Below, one piece after another: positions 22,953-31,654 of a stretch of DNA of 47,642 nucleotides. Within the stretch, counting starts at the first letter, position 1, and each line of letters opens with the position of its first letter. The notes under the pieces were generated by a model. It saw only the letters and a list, made by a program, of their open reading frames with translations, ran no database searches and was not told where the DNA came from. The stretch comes from Bradyrhizobium sp. WSM3983 (GTDB lineage Bacteria; Pseudomonadota; Alphaproteobacteria; Rhizobiales; Xanthobacteraceae), in contig NZ_AXAY01000047.1 in assembly GCF_000473045.1 (NCBI RefSeq), positions 1 to 47,642 of the forward strand. The letters are read 5' to 3'. A program made the translations under genes and the position numbers.

Positions 22953-24400
22953 CGTTCCCGCATGATGTCGTGCCGGTAGCGCTGCAGCGGCGATAGCAGA
23001 TAACTCAAAATGGTGCGCGAGCCGGTCCTGATCTCCACCGTTACCGCCATTCCCGGCGACAGGTTGACGAGGCGGTCGTCGACCTGCATTTGCGTGCGAT
23101 CGAGCGAGATACGTGCGCTGTAGCTGAGCTCCTGCCCGTTGGGCTCGCTACTATCGTGCTGCGTACCTGGCGCGCGGTCGCCTCGCTCCGGCGGACGGTC
23201 GCGAATGATGGCATCCTGCGAGACGCTCACAACCTGGCCTTCCAGCAGGCCGTAGCGGGTGAAGTTGAAGGTGTCGATTTTGATCGCGGCGCCCTGCCCG
23301 GCCTCGACAAAGCCGATGTCGCGGTTGGAGATCATCGCCTCGATCTCGAGCCGTGTGTCTGATGGCACGATCACGAGCAGCGACTGCGCCGGTGTGACCA
23401 CGCCGCCGACGGTGTGGACCGCGAGCTGCTGGACAACGCCGTCAACCGGTGACGTCAGCTGCTGAAGCCTCGTCCGCTGCTGCGCCTTGATCAGATCGCG
23501 CGCGAGGCCGTTGGCTTTCTGCTCGCTCTTGGCGAGCTCGTCGGAGAGACTCTTCCTGTACTCGGCCACCGCCTGGATGCGGGTCTCCCGGATCGCGGCG
23601 ACGGCCGAATCGGCTTCCTTCAGGCGGCTGCGCTGGACACCGAGCTCCTCCTGCTGCTCGATCTGGAGCTGGAGCGTCTCGTAATAGGTCAGCTTCGAGC
23701 CGATTTCCTTCTCCATCAGCGTCCTGCGGATATCGACGCGCTGCTCGGTCACGGGGAGCAATGCATCCAGCTTGTGGATCGTCGCCGCGATGGTCTGATG
23801 CTCGGCCTCCTTCTGCGCCTCCTGGCGTTCAAGGGACGCGAGCTTGGCGCGGTGCTCGCCGACCTGGCTGGTCAGAAGCTGCCGTTGCGTCGCGACCAGC
23901 ACGGGATCGGCGTCCACGGGTGGCACGAGATCGGCGGAGCCATTTTCGCCGGCGACCAGCGCGGCGCGAATGCGCGCGCTATTGAGCCGTTCGGCCACGA
24001 GATCGTCCTGCAGGTGATCGCGCTCCGCGGCATTCACGGTCGGATCGAGCTCGATCAGCACATCGCCCGATTTGACCGCCTGTCCGTCCTGCACATGGAT
24101 GGCGCGCACCACGCCGGTCTCGAACGGCTGCACCACCTTGCTTCGGCCGCTCGACACCACCTTGCCGGTCGCGGACGCCACGATGTCGATCGTGCCCCAT
24201 GCCGACCATGCGAGCGCCGCGCAGACAAGGGCCATCAGCGCAAACGCGATGGTGCGGCCGATCGGCGACGGCGGGCTTTCCGTGATCTCCAGTGCCGCCG
24301 GCAGGAATGCGATTTCCTCGGCACTCCGGTTCTTCGTATTCCGGAAGGGAACGACGGTTGGCGCCGGCTTCCGTGCCGGCGCGGTGCTAGCCGACCTCAT
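22949..24400 (-). CDS. HlyD-family periplasmic adaptor of the type I secretion system
   Basis: 483 residues. The membrane fusion protein links the inner-membrane ABC transporter to an outer-membrane TolC channel. A short cytoplasmic N-terminus is followed by one membrane helix (IAFALMALVCAALAWSAWGT), then the first barrel part, a long coiled coil (LDALLPVTEQRVDIRRTLME and on), and the lipoyl/barrel return ending in the conserved SPVDGVVQQLAVHTVGGVV. The start at 24400 has GGGAGG 7 bases upstream, better than the frame start at 24433. Its first 14 bases overlap the transporter gene. No tolC is in the window. Confidence 0.93.
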   Translation of the reverse strand: MRSASTAPARKPAPTVVPFRNTKNRSAEEIAFLPAALEITESPPSPIGRTIAFALMALVCAALAWSAWGTIDIVASATGKVVSSGRSKVVQPFETGVVRAIHVQDGQAVKSGDVLIELDPTVNAAERDHLQDDLVAERLNSARIRAALVAGENGSADLVPPVDADPVLVATQRQLLTSQVGEHRAKLASLERQEAQKEAEHQTIAATIHKLDALLPVTEQRVDIRRTLMEKEIGSKLTYYETLQLQIEQQEELGVQRSRLKEADSAVAAIRETRIQAVAEYRKSLSDELAKSEQKANGLARDLIKAQQRTRLQQLTSPVDGVVQQLAVHTVGGVVTPAQSLLVIVPSDTRLEIEAMISNRDIGFVEAGQGAAIKIDTFNFTRYGLLEGQVVSVSQDAIIRDRPPERGDRAPGTQHDSSEPNGQELSYSARISLDRTQMQVDDRLVNLSPGMAVTVEIRTGSRTILSYLLSPLQRYRHDIMRER

Positions 24401-26525
24401 AGATTCCTCCCTGAAGCCGATGCAGCGCCGCATAGCGGCCGCCGTTCCTGATCAAGGCGTCATGCGTGCCGTCCTCGACCAGACGTCCCCGTTCCAGCGT
24501 GAAGATGCGATCGGCGCCGCGGACGGTGGAGAGACGATGCGCAATGATTAGCACCGTGCGGCCCTTCGCAATCTCCTTCATGTTGTCATGGATGATCCGC
24601 TCGCTTTCGTAGTCGAGCGCGCTGGTGGCTTCGTCGAAGATCAGGATGCGCGGATTGGTCACGAGCGCGCGGGCGATCGCGACCCGCTGGCGCTGCCCGC
24701 CCGAGAGCGTCGAGCCACGCTCGCCGACCACCGTGTCGTAGCCCTCGGGCAGCTCCAGAATGAAATCATGCGCGCCCGCAAGCCTGGCCGCCTCCATGAC
24801 GCGGTCCATCGACAGGGTCGGATCGGCGAGCGCGATGTTGTCGCGCACCGAACGGTTGAACAGCATGTTCTCCTGCAGCACGATTCCGATCTGCCGCCGC
24901 AGCCAGGCCGGGTCGGTCATCACGAGATCCATGCCGTCGATCAGCACGCGGCCGCCCTGCGGCACGTAGAGCCGCTGCACCAGTTTTGCGAAGGTGCTCT
25001 TGCCCGAACCCGACGAGCCGACGATGCCGACGGTCTGACCTGCCGGAATATCGAACGAGACGTCCTGCAAAATCTCCGGCCCGTCCAGCCGATAGCGGAA
25101 GGCGACGTGCTCGAAGCGGACGTTGCCCTTGAGCGACGGCAGCCCCGCGCGGCCAGCAGAGTAAGCCGGCTCTGCGGCGCTGTTGAGGATGTCGCCAAGC
25201 CGGGCGATCGAGAGCCGGGCCTGATGAAAATCCTGCCAGACCTGCGCCAATCGGAGCACTGGCGCCGAGACGCGCCCTGCAAAGATGTTGAACGCGACGA
25301 GCTCGCCGACAGTCAGGGCGTCCCCGATCACGAGCCGCGCGCCGACATAGAGGATGGCGGCGGTGACGATCTTGCTGACGAACTGCACCAGCTGGCTCGC
25401 GGTGTTGCCGAGGCTGGTGACGCCAAAGCTCGCCGAGACATAGCCGGCGAGCTGCTCTTCCCAGCGGCGTTGCATTTGCGGCTCGACCGCCATCGCCTTC
25501 AACGTCTCGATGCCGCTGACGCTCTCGACCAGAAACGCCTGGTTCTCGGCGCCGCGGCGGAATTTCTCCTCCAGCCTGCGGCGAAACAGCGGCGTCGCCA
25601 CTGCCGAGATCGCGATGTAGAGCGGGAACGATCCGAGCACGATGCAAGTCATCAGCGGCGAATAGGCGAACATCACCGCCAAAAACACCGAGGTGAAGAC
25701 CAGGTCGATCAGAAGCGTCAGCGACGAGCTGGTGATGAAATTGCGGATGTTCTCGAGCTCGCGGACCCGGGCCACGGAATCGCCGACGCGCCGGGCCTGA
25801 AACCAGGCCATCGGCAGCGCCAGCAGATGATGGAACAGGCGTGCCCCCAGCTCGACGTCGATGCGGTTGGTTGTGTGCGAAAACAGGTAGTTGCGCAGGA
25901 TTCCGAGCAACGTGTCGAACAGCGAGACGACGACGAGGCCAATCACGAGCACGTCGAGCGTCGACAGCGAGCGGTGAACCAGCACCTTGTCGATCACGAC
26001 CTGGAAGAACAGCGGCGACACCAGCGCAAAGAGCTGGAGGAAGAACGAGGCAGCCAGCACTTCGCCGAACAAGCGCCGGTATTTGCCGATTGCACCGATG
26101 AACCAGGTGATATCGAATTGGCGTCCGAGGTCGGATAGCCCGGCGCGCCGGGTCATCAGGATCAATCCGCCGTCCCAGATCGCGCACAGCTCGTCGCGCT
26201 CCATGAACACTGGCCGCTGCGCCACCGGCGACTGCACCAGCACCTTGTCGGAAGAGGCCTTTGCGATGACCATGAAGCTGCCGTCACGCAGCATCGCGAT
26301 CGCCGGCAGCGGGCACTCCGACAGACGGCTCCACTGCGTTCGATAGGTTCGTGCTTTCAGGCCGAGAGATCTGGCGCAGCGGATGATGTCCGCTGCGCCA
26401 AAGTTTGCCGTTCCCGTCCGGTGCCTGAGCTGATCGCGGTCGGCCGCCACGCCTTGCAGGTGAAGCAAGGTCAGGAGCGCGTCGAGCCCCGTATCGGGCG
26501 ACACCGCATTCGTCGTCATGAGCAT
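24387..26525 (-). CDS. Type I secretion ABC transporter (HlyB type, with C39-like domain)
   Basis: 712 residues. An N-terminal C39-peptidase-like domain (about 1-130, ALLTLLHLQGVAADRDQLRH) has no catalytic Cys, and the usual active-site His position reads GSFMVI, so it can bind but not cut the substrate, as in HlyB. A six-helix transmembrane domain (about 150-430) and the nucleotide-binding domain follow: Walker A GIVGSSGSGKSTFAKL near residue 500, signature LSGGQRQRVAIARAL, Walker B ILIFDEATSALD, H-loop IIAHRLS. It exports the RTX protein encoded 23 bases upstream, using the adaptor that overlaps its 3' end. Confidence 0.95.
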   Translation of the reverse strand: MLMTTNAVSPDTGLDALLTLLHLQGVAADRDQLRHRTGTANFGAADIIRCARSLGLKARTYRTQWSRLSECPLPAIAMLRDGSFMVIAKASSDKVLVQSPVAQRPVFMERDELCAIWDGGLILMTRRAGLSDLGRQFDITWFIGAIGKYRRLFGEVLAASFFLQLFALVSPLFFQVVIDKVLVHRSLSTLDVLVIGLVVVSLFDTLLGILRNYLFSHTTNRIDVELGARLFHHLLALPMAWFQARRVGDSVARVRELENIRNFITSSSLTLLIDLVFTSVFLAVMFAYSPLMTCIVLGSFPLYIAISAVATPLFRRRLEEKFRRGAENQAFLVESVSGIETLKAMAVEPQMQRRWEEQLAGYVSASFGVTSLGNTASQLVQFVSKIVTAAILYVGARLVIGDALTVGELVAFNIFAGRVSAPVLRLAQVWQDFHQARLSIARLGDILNSAAEPAYSAGRAGLPSLKGNVRFEHVAFRYRLDGPEILQDVSFDIPAGQTVGIVGSSGSGKSTFAKLVQRLYVPQGGRVLIDGMDLVMTDPAWLRRQIGIVLQENMLFNRSVRDNIALADPTLSMDRVMEAARLAGAHDFILELPEGYDTVVGERGSTLSGGQRQRVAIARALVTNPRILIFDEATSALDYESERIIHDNMKEIAKGRTVLIIAHRLSTVRGADRIFTLERGRLVEDGTHDALIRNGGRYAALHRLQGGIYEVG

Positions 26526-26548
26526 TCTCCAGGCCGGAGCAGCTTGTG

Positions 26549-29398
26549 TCAGGCGTGCTGCGGCGGAGCGAGCGTCTGGGTCTGCGCCGTGTGCGGATCG
26601 GCCAACGGCATCGCGCCATGGCCGTCGCCTGCGGGCGCGAAGCTCGCCGCCATGGCCTGGTTGAGCAGCATCGCAGCCGCCATCGCTGCTCCATCCTGGA
26701 TGAGGACGTTGTTGCCGGTGCCGCCATCGAGGACATCCTGGCCACCGCCGCCGATCAGCACGTCGTCACCTGCGCCGCCCGTCAACGTATCGCTGCCGGA
26801 GCCGCCGATGAGGACGTCGTCGCCGTTGCCGCCGTTGGCGACGAGCTGGATGCCGCCATGCAGGCCCGAAGCCGTGATGACATCGTCGCCATCGAGGCCG
26901 TTGATGACGATCCTGTCGCCTGCGCCGGCATTGGTGATGTTGATGTCCTGGCCAAGCCCGGACACCGTGATGATGCCGTCGTGCTCGGTCACCGTGATGA
27001 CGTCGCTGCCGCCGGCGCCGTTGATGGTCACGGTATCAGCGGCGCCGTCATTGGCGCCGAGGTCAAGATTGACCTGGTTCACGCCGGTGCCGGAGAGGTC
27101 ATTGACGGTGATGTTGTCGGCGCCGCCGAGGGCCTTGAAGTCGATATGCTCGACCCCGTTCAGGTCCATCGCGATGGCGGCGACGTCGCGGGTGAACAGC
27201 ACCCGGCCGCCATTGGCCGAGATGTTGATGTTCTCGTTGATGTTGGCACCGTTGAACGCCAGCGTATCGGTGCCCTTGCCGCCTTCGACGGTGTCGCTGC
27301 CGTCGCCGGGGTTCCAGACGAAGGTGTCGTCACCGGCGCCGAGATTGGCGACATCGTTGCCGCGTCCGCCGTTGACGACGTCGTTGCCGGCGCTGCCGGT
27401 GATGGAGTCGTTGCCGTCACCGCCGTTGATGTTGAGGCTGACGAGCAGGCCGGCCTTGATCGCGGATGCATCGATGACATCGTTACCGGCTTGGCCGTTG
27501 ACGGCGAGCACATCGCCGGCGTCGGCATGCGCGATCGTGACCTGCGCGGCCAAGCCGTTGACCACGATCGATCCGCCTGAGGTGACGACCTTGATGTTGT
27601 CGTCACCTGCAGTGCCGTTCACCGTCACGCGGTCCGCTGCGCCGTCGCCCTCCTGGCTGCCCGGGCCGGCGCTGAGGTCGATGGCGACCTGCGTGACGCC
27701 GGTGCCGGTCAGATCGTTGACGGTGATATTGTCGGCGCCGCCGGCCGCAGCGATCTGGACGTGCTCGATGCCGTTGAGGTCCATGGTGATGGCGCCGACG
27801 TCGCGGGCCAGAAGCGCACGGCTTCCGTTTGCCGAGATCGACATGTTCTCGGCCACATTCGCGCCGTTGAACACCAGCGTATCCGTTCCCGTGCCGCCTT
27901 CGACAGTGTCGCTGCCGTCGCCGGGATTCCAGATGAAGGTGTCATCGCCGGCGCCGAGAAACGCCACGTCGTTGCCGCGGCCGCCGGTGACCTTGTCGTT
28001 GCCGTCACCGCCGATCAGGGTGTCGGCACCCTGGCTGCCGGTGATGGTGTCATTCCCTGCACCGCCGTCGATGGTCAGTCCGATCACCGCAGCGAGGGCC
28101 GATGCATCGATGACGTCATTGCCGCCAAGCGCCTGGATGACCAGCCGGTCGTTGGCGGCCTCCGCATTTGCGATTGTCACGACTTCCGGCAGGCCGGTCA
28201 CCGTGACCGTGGTGCCCTCGGCCGTGACCTGGATTTTCTGATTGCCGCCCGTCGCGTTGACGGTCACCGTATCGGCCGCGCCGTCGCCTTGCGTTCCGCC
28301 GGGAACGGCTCCGAGATCGACAAGAACCTGCTTGACGCCCGTGCCGCTGAGATCGCCGACGGTGATGTTGTCCGCACCGCCGCGCGCATCGAACTCGATC
28401 TGCTCGATGCTGTCGAGGTCCATGGTAATGTTGGCGACATCGCGGGTGAAGCGCACCCTGCCGCCATTGGCCGAGATGTTGATGGTCTCGTTGATGTTGG
28501 CACCGTTGAACAAAAGCTTGTCGTTGCCCGATCCGCCTTCCACGGTGTCGCTGCCGTCGCCGGGATTCCAGATGAAGGTGTCGTCACCCGATCCAAGCTG
28601 GGCGACGTCGTTGCCGCGGCCACCATTGACGATGTCGTTGCCGGAGCCTCCAATGATGGTGTCGTTGCCGTCGCCGCCGGTGATCGTGTCGTTGCCGGCG
28701 CCACCATCGAGCGTCAGTGAGATCAGGCTGCCGAGACCGTTGCCCGCGGTGATGACGTCATCGCCGTCGCCGGCGTGCAGCACGAGATTCTCCGTCGTGC
28801 CGATATCGAGCGAAAATGGCGCGACGCCCGTCCCGTCGAACCGCACGCGCGTGCCATTCGCGGTGATGGTGAATGTCTCGGAGGCATTGCTTCCGTTGAT
28901 TTGCGCCGTGTCGTTGCCGTCGCCGCCCTCGAACAGGTTGGTGCCACCGCCGGGGTTCCAGATCATGAGGTCGTTGCCGGCTTCGCCGAAGAGCTGGTTG
29001 TCGCCGCTGCCGCCATCCAGCGTGTCGTTACCAGTTCCGCCGAACAGCAGATCATTGCCGCCACCGCCCTTGATCACATCGTCGCCGGCCTGACCGAACA
29101 GCAAGTCGGCACCCGAGCCACCTGTGATCCTGTCATTGCCGTCGCCGCCAAAAATGTGCACCGCGGGCATCGGGCCGTTGCATTCGTCGACGGTGATCGT
29201 GTCGTCCCCGCTCTGACCGAAGATGTCGATCTCGTTGGTGTTGGCGACAGTGGGATCGCCGCCGAGCGGCTTCACGTGCCCGTTATTGATCAGAATGCGG
29301 CCGGACTTGTCGCGACCGATCACGACGCTGTTATTGGCGCTGTCGCCGAAAATCGTGAGCTGCCCCGTAACCGGGGAAAAAACAGAAGTAATAGACAT
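26549..29398 (-). CDS. Large RTX calcium-binding repeat protein, predicted T1SS substrate
   Basis: 949 residues, without a signal peptide. Glycine/aspartate nonapeptides (GGxGxDxLx) occur in blocks, first at about 85-150 (GGDGNDRITGGSGADLLFGQ), then between three modules of about 205-213 residues, and finally near the C-terminus (GGSGSDTLTGGAGDDVLIGG). Each module has GDDTFIWNPGDGSDTVEGG, ISANG, and ADNITVNDLSGTGV. Ca2+ should fold the repeats outside the cell. The last 50 residues (AAAMLLNQAMAASFAPAGDG) fit an uncleaved T1SS signal. AAGGA lies about 9 bases before the ATG. The adhesive or enzymatic role is not visible; adhesion is the likelier guess because no catalytic domain is seen. Confidence 0.93.
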   Translation of the reverse strand: MSITSVFSPVTGQLTIFGDSANNSVVIGRDKSGRILINNGHVKPLGGDPTVANTNEIDIFGQSGDDTITVDECNGPMPAVHIFGGDGNDRITGGSGADLLFGQAGDDVIKGGGGNDLLFGGTGNDTLDGGSGDNQLFGEAGNDLMIWNPGGGTNLFEGGDGNDTAQINGSNASETFTITANGTRVRFDGTGVAPFSLDIGTTENLVLHAGDGDDVITAGNGLGSLISLTLDGGAGNDTITGGDGNDTIIGGSGNDIVNGGRGNDVAQLGSGDDTFIWNPGDGSDTVEGGSGNDKLLFNGANINETINISANGGRVRFTRDVANITMDLDSIEQIEFDARGGADNITVGDLSGTGVKQVLVDLGAVPGGTQGDGAADTVTVNATGGNQKIQVTAEGTTVTVTGLPEVVTIANAEAANDRLVIQALGGNDVIDASALAAVIGLTIDGGAGNDTITGSQGADTLIGGDGNDKVTGGRGNDVAFLGAGDDTFIWNPGDGSDTVEGGTGTDTLVFNGANVAENMSISANGSRALLARDVGAITMDLNGIEHVQIAAAGGADNITVNDLTGTGVTQVAIDLSAGPGSQEGDGAADRVTVNGTAGDDNIKVVTSGGSIVVNGLAAQVTIAHADAGDVLAVNGQAGNDVIDASAIKAGLLVSLNINGGDGNDSITGSAGNDVVNGGRGNDVANLGAGDDTFVWNPGDGSDTVEGGKGTDTLAFNGANINENINISANGGRVLFTRDVAAIAMDLNGVEHIDFKALGGADNITVNDLSGTGVNQVNLDLGANDGAADTVTINGAGGSDVITVTEHDGIITVSGLGQDINITNAGAGDRIVINGLDGDDVITASGLHGGIQLVANGGNGDDVLIGGSGSDTLTGGAGDDVLIGGGGQDVLDGGTGNNVLIQDGAAMAAAMLLNQAMAASFAPAGDGHGAMPLADPHTAQTQTLAPPQHA
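27000..28720 (-). repeat. Three tandem modules of 615-639 bases inside the RTX gene
   Basis: The word GTGTCGCTGCCGTCGCCGG (plus-strand reading) recurs at 27291, 27906 and 28545, giving periods of 615 and 639 bases (205 and 213 residues). Protein modules run RTX block, WNPGDGSDTVEGG, FNGANI/V, ISANG, ITMDL, GGADNITV, GTGV and DGAADTVT. A fourth, much weaker copy precedes them (WNPGGGTNLFEGG). Conservation at DNA level suggests recent duplication or ongoing conversion. Confidence 0.85.
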
Positions 29399-29673
29399 CC
29401 AAATTATCCTTCGATCGATCTAGCCCCTCCTCTCGATGCGTAGCAGCCGCCAGCATGACATTCTTGAAGCGTTGCTTGAGACGCGCATGATTATTCTGGA
29501 GATTTCCTCCAGATTTGCGGCGGATGTGATGGATCGCACATTGCGAGGCGCGGCGGGTTGGCTTCTGACGGGCGTACCGGCTGAACCAAATTGCCGGTGT
29601 GGTCTTGATGCATTTGGTAATATGCTCGGCGGCCAAGGGATTCTAAACAAGCAATATTTGAGGAAGATTTCAG

Positions 29674-30462
29674 ATGTCATCACCCGAACCAATCAAGTTC
29701 ACCGACGGCGCAGCTTACGAGCGCTTCATGGCACCCTGGAGCCGATCGGCCGGGACTCTGTTCCTCGACTGGCTGGCGCCACGCCCTGGACTGACCTGGG
29801 CGGATGTCGGTGCGGGCAACGGCGCGTTCACCGAGCTCCTTCTTGCGAAGTCAGCCCCTTCGTCCGTATGCGCGATCGATCCCTCCGATGCGCAGATTGC
29901 GACTGCGCGCCAAAAAATATCGGCAAAGCAGGTCGAGCTTTCGATTGGCGATGCGATGGCGCTTCCCTACGACGCCAACCGCTTCGACGTCGCGGTGATG
30001 GCGCTGGTGCTGTTTTTCGTCCCCGACCCTCGCAAAGGCGCCTCGGAAATGGTCCGCGTTACCAAGCCCGGCGGCATGGTCGCATCCTACACCTGGGACA
30101 TCCTGCGCGGCGGCACGCCCACCCAGCCCCTTTGGGAAGAGATGGACGCTATGGGCAAACCGGCTGCGCGCCCGCCGAGTGCGGACGTCTCGCGTTTCGA
30201 GGCGCTGAAGGCGCTTTGGGCAGAGCTCGGTCTCCGCGACGTCGAAACCCGCGAGTTGGTCGTCGATCGAACATTTGCTGACTTCGACGACTACTGGCTC
30301 TCCATGGTCGTCAGCAGCCCGAGCGGCGTGCTGGGAAAGCTGTCAGACGCGGAGAGCGCGGAGCTGAAGCGCCGATTACAGGCGCGACTGCCGGCGAGCG
30401 CGACCGGTGAGATCACCGTTCATGCCTCGGCCACCGCGATCAAGGGGCGCAGGGCCGCTTGA
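29674..30462 (+). CDS. Class I SAM-dependent methyltransferase
   Basis: 262 residues. It transfers a methyl group from S-adenosylmethionine to an unknown acceptor. Motif I is WADVGAGNGAFTELLL, the acidic loop is VCAIDPSDAQI, motif II is DVAVMALVLFFVPDP, and motif III is MVRVTKPGGMVASYTW, the order seen in UbiE/arsenite-type small-molecule methyltransferases. It diverges from the RTX gene with about 275 bases between them, and it is not obviously part of the secretion cluster. Confidence 0.9.
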   Translation: MSSPEPIKFTDGAAYERFMAPWSRSAGTLFLDWLAPRPGLTWADVGAGNGAFTELLLAKSAPSSVCAIDPSDAQIATARQKISAKQVELSIGDAMALPYDANRFDVAVMALVLFFVPDPRKGASEMVRVTKPGGMVASYTWDILRGGTPTQPLWEEMDAMGKPAARPPSADVSRFEALKALWAELGLRDVETRELVVDRTFADFDDYWLSMVVSSPSGVLGKLSDAESAELKRRLQARLPASATGEITVHASATAIKGRRAA

Positions 30463-30535
30463 TGGTCGGGACGAACATGCGCGGCTGATCGCGTTGACAG
30501 CCGCAACTGGCTTCAGGTCGGAAGGCGACGATATA

Positions 30536-31069
30536 TTACGTCGCCGCCTTCTTCTTCGCCTTCGGCTTCACCGGCTTCGCAACAACCGGCGGCTCGGGAT
30601 TGCCCTCGATCGCGGACAGGCGTCCGGAGGTGAAGGTGTAGATGCCCGCGCGCGGACCCGTGGTCCAGGTGACCACAGCGACACGACGGCCGGCGGCATC
30701 GCTGGAGAGATTGACGGTCGAGGGCGCGCCAATGCCGCGCACCACGTCGCATTCTGTGTGGCCGAGCGCGACCGTGCCGCCCATCGGCGCCGTGGTCGAG
30801 GCATTGGCGTCGGCAGGTCCAGGCGGCGGCGCCATGCCGGGGCAAGCGCCGTCGGCGCTGACGAGATCCTCAGCGCCAACCGGCTTGTCGGGGGTCAGCG
30901 GCGGCGATTCGATCGAGATGTTCTTGATGAACAGGCGACTCGGCTTGTTGAACCATTCGGCGTCTTTAGCAGACGCCAGCAGATCGGTCCCGCCCGAGCA
31001 GCCCGCGATCAGCGGCGCGACAGCGGCCAACGCAACTATGAGCGACTTTGGAAGCTTTTGATGTCGCAC
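30536..31069 (-). CDS. Hypothetical lipoprotein
   Basis: 177 residues. The N-terminus MRHQKLPKSLIVALAAVAPL is a signal peptide ending in the lipobox LIAGC, so Cys24 should be lipidated. The mature part has ADGACPGMAPPPGPADANAS, then a compact beta-rich segment (VALGHTECDVVRGIGAPSTV) and a Pro/Lys-rich tail (PVVAKPVKPKAKKK). Two Cys in the mature part could pair. A hairpin GGCGACG / CGTCGCC (30524-30545) overlaps its stop codon. It follows holC by 128 bases on the same strand. No family was recognised. Confidence 0.82.
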   Translation of the reverse strand: MRHQKLPKSLIVALAAVAPLIAGCSGGTDLLASAKDAEWFNKPSRLFIKNISIESPPLTPDKPVGAEDLVSADGACPGMAPPPGPADANASTTAPMGGTVALGHTECDVVRGIGAPSTVNLSSDAAGRRVAVVTWTTGPRAGIYTFTSGRLSAIEGNPEPPVVAKPVKPKAKKKAAT

Positions 31070-31197
31070 GATAAACTAAATTCCCCCACGTCAAGGAGCA
31101 GCCCTAAGCGATTGTTCCAACACCACTTTACGGCACGAAGGTGGCCGAAACCAGTTTGGCTACGAAACACCAAATTATCATTAATTACGAACGGCCG

Positions 31198-31650
31198 CTA
31201 ATTCCGTCGCTGCCACCGACCCCGTTCGTCCGCCTGCCAATAGGTGACCTCAAATCCGCGCGTCTTGCAATCCGTCCAGATGCTGCGGGCCGCCGCAAGC
31301 GCGTCCGGATCGTCGCCATTGAACAGCAGCACCATGCGCTCATAGCCCTCCGTATCCTGCGGCAACGCGGCATTGTCGACCAGGAAGCGGACGTTGGCGC
31401 CGTTCGGATTGCCCTCCTCGATCGCCAGCACGATCGGCTGCTCGGCCACATCGTTCACCCGCCATGTCGCGTGCGGCAGGAAGGAATCGTCGCGATAGGT
31501 CCATAGATGCGCGTCAAGTGCATCGGCGCGCTCCGGCGAGGTCGACTGCACCACGACGCGCCAGCCGCGCTCGAGCGATTTCTCGAGAAGTGGCGGCAAG
31601 ACGTTCTCAACCGTCATGTTTTGCAGATGGTAGAACAGTACTTCGGTCAT
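31198..31650 (-). CDS. holC: DNA polymerase III subunit chi
   Basis: 150 residues. Chi joins the clamp loader to single-strand binding protein at the replication fork. Start MTEVLFYHLQNMTVENVLPP is canonical (the frame extends to 31704 without support). LLEKSLERGWRVVVQSTSPE, then LDAHLWTYRDDSFLPHA and RMVLLFNGDDPDALAAAR fit the family in order and length. It lies 4 bases after the pepA stop, in the common pepA-holC pair. Confidence 0.96.
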   Translation of the reverse strand: MTEVLFYHLQNMTVENVLPPLLEKSLERGWRVVVQSTSPERADALDAHLWTYRDDSFLPHATWRVNDVAEQPIVLAIEEGNPNGANVRFLVDNAALPQDTEGYERMVLLFNGDDPDALAAARSIWTDCKTRGFEVTYWQADERGRWQRRN

Positions 31651-31654
31651 CTTG

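Noticed and set aside
24588..26138. Plus-strand frame of 516 codons
   Set aside because: Antisense shadow of the ABC transporter; no domain pattern.
26421..28241. Plus-strand Pro/Ser/Val-rich frame of 606 codons that looks like a repeat surface protein
   Set aside because: It is the antisense of the RTX glycine/aspartate repeats, whose periodicity it mirrors; it has no signal peptide or ribosome site.
27000..28720. Regularly spaced short repeats reminiscent of a CRISPR or minisatellite
   Set aside because: The spacing comes from RTX nonapeptide codons and larger modules within one open frame; there are no constant repeats with unique spacers.
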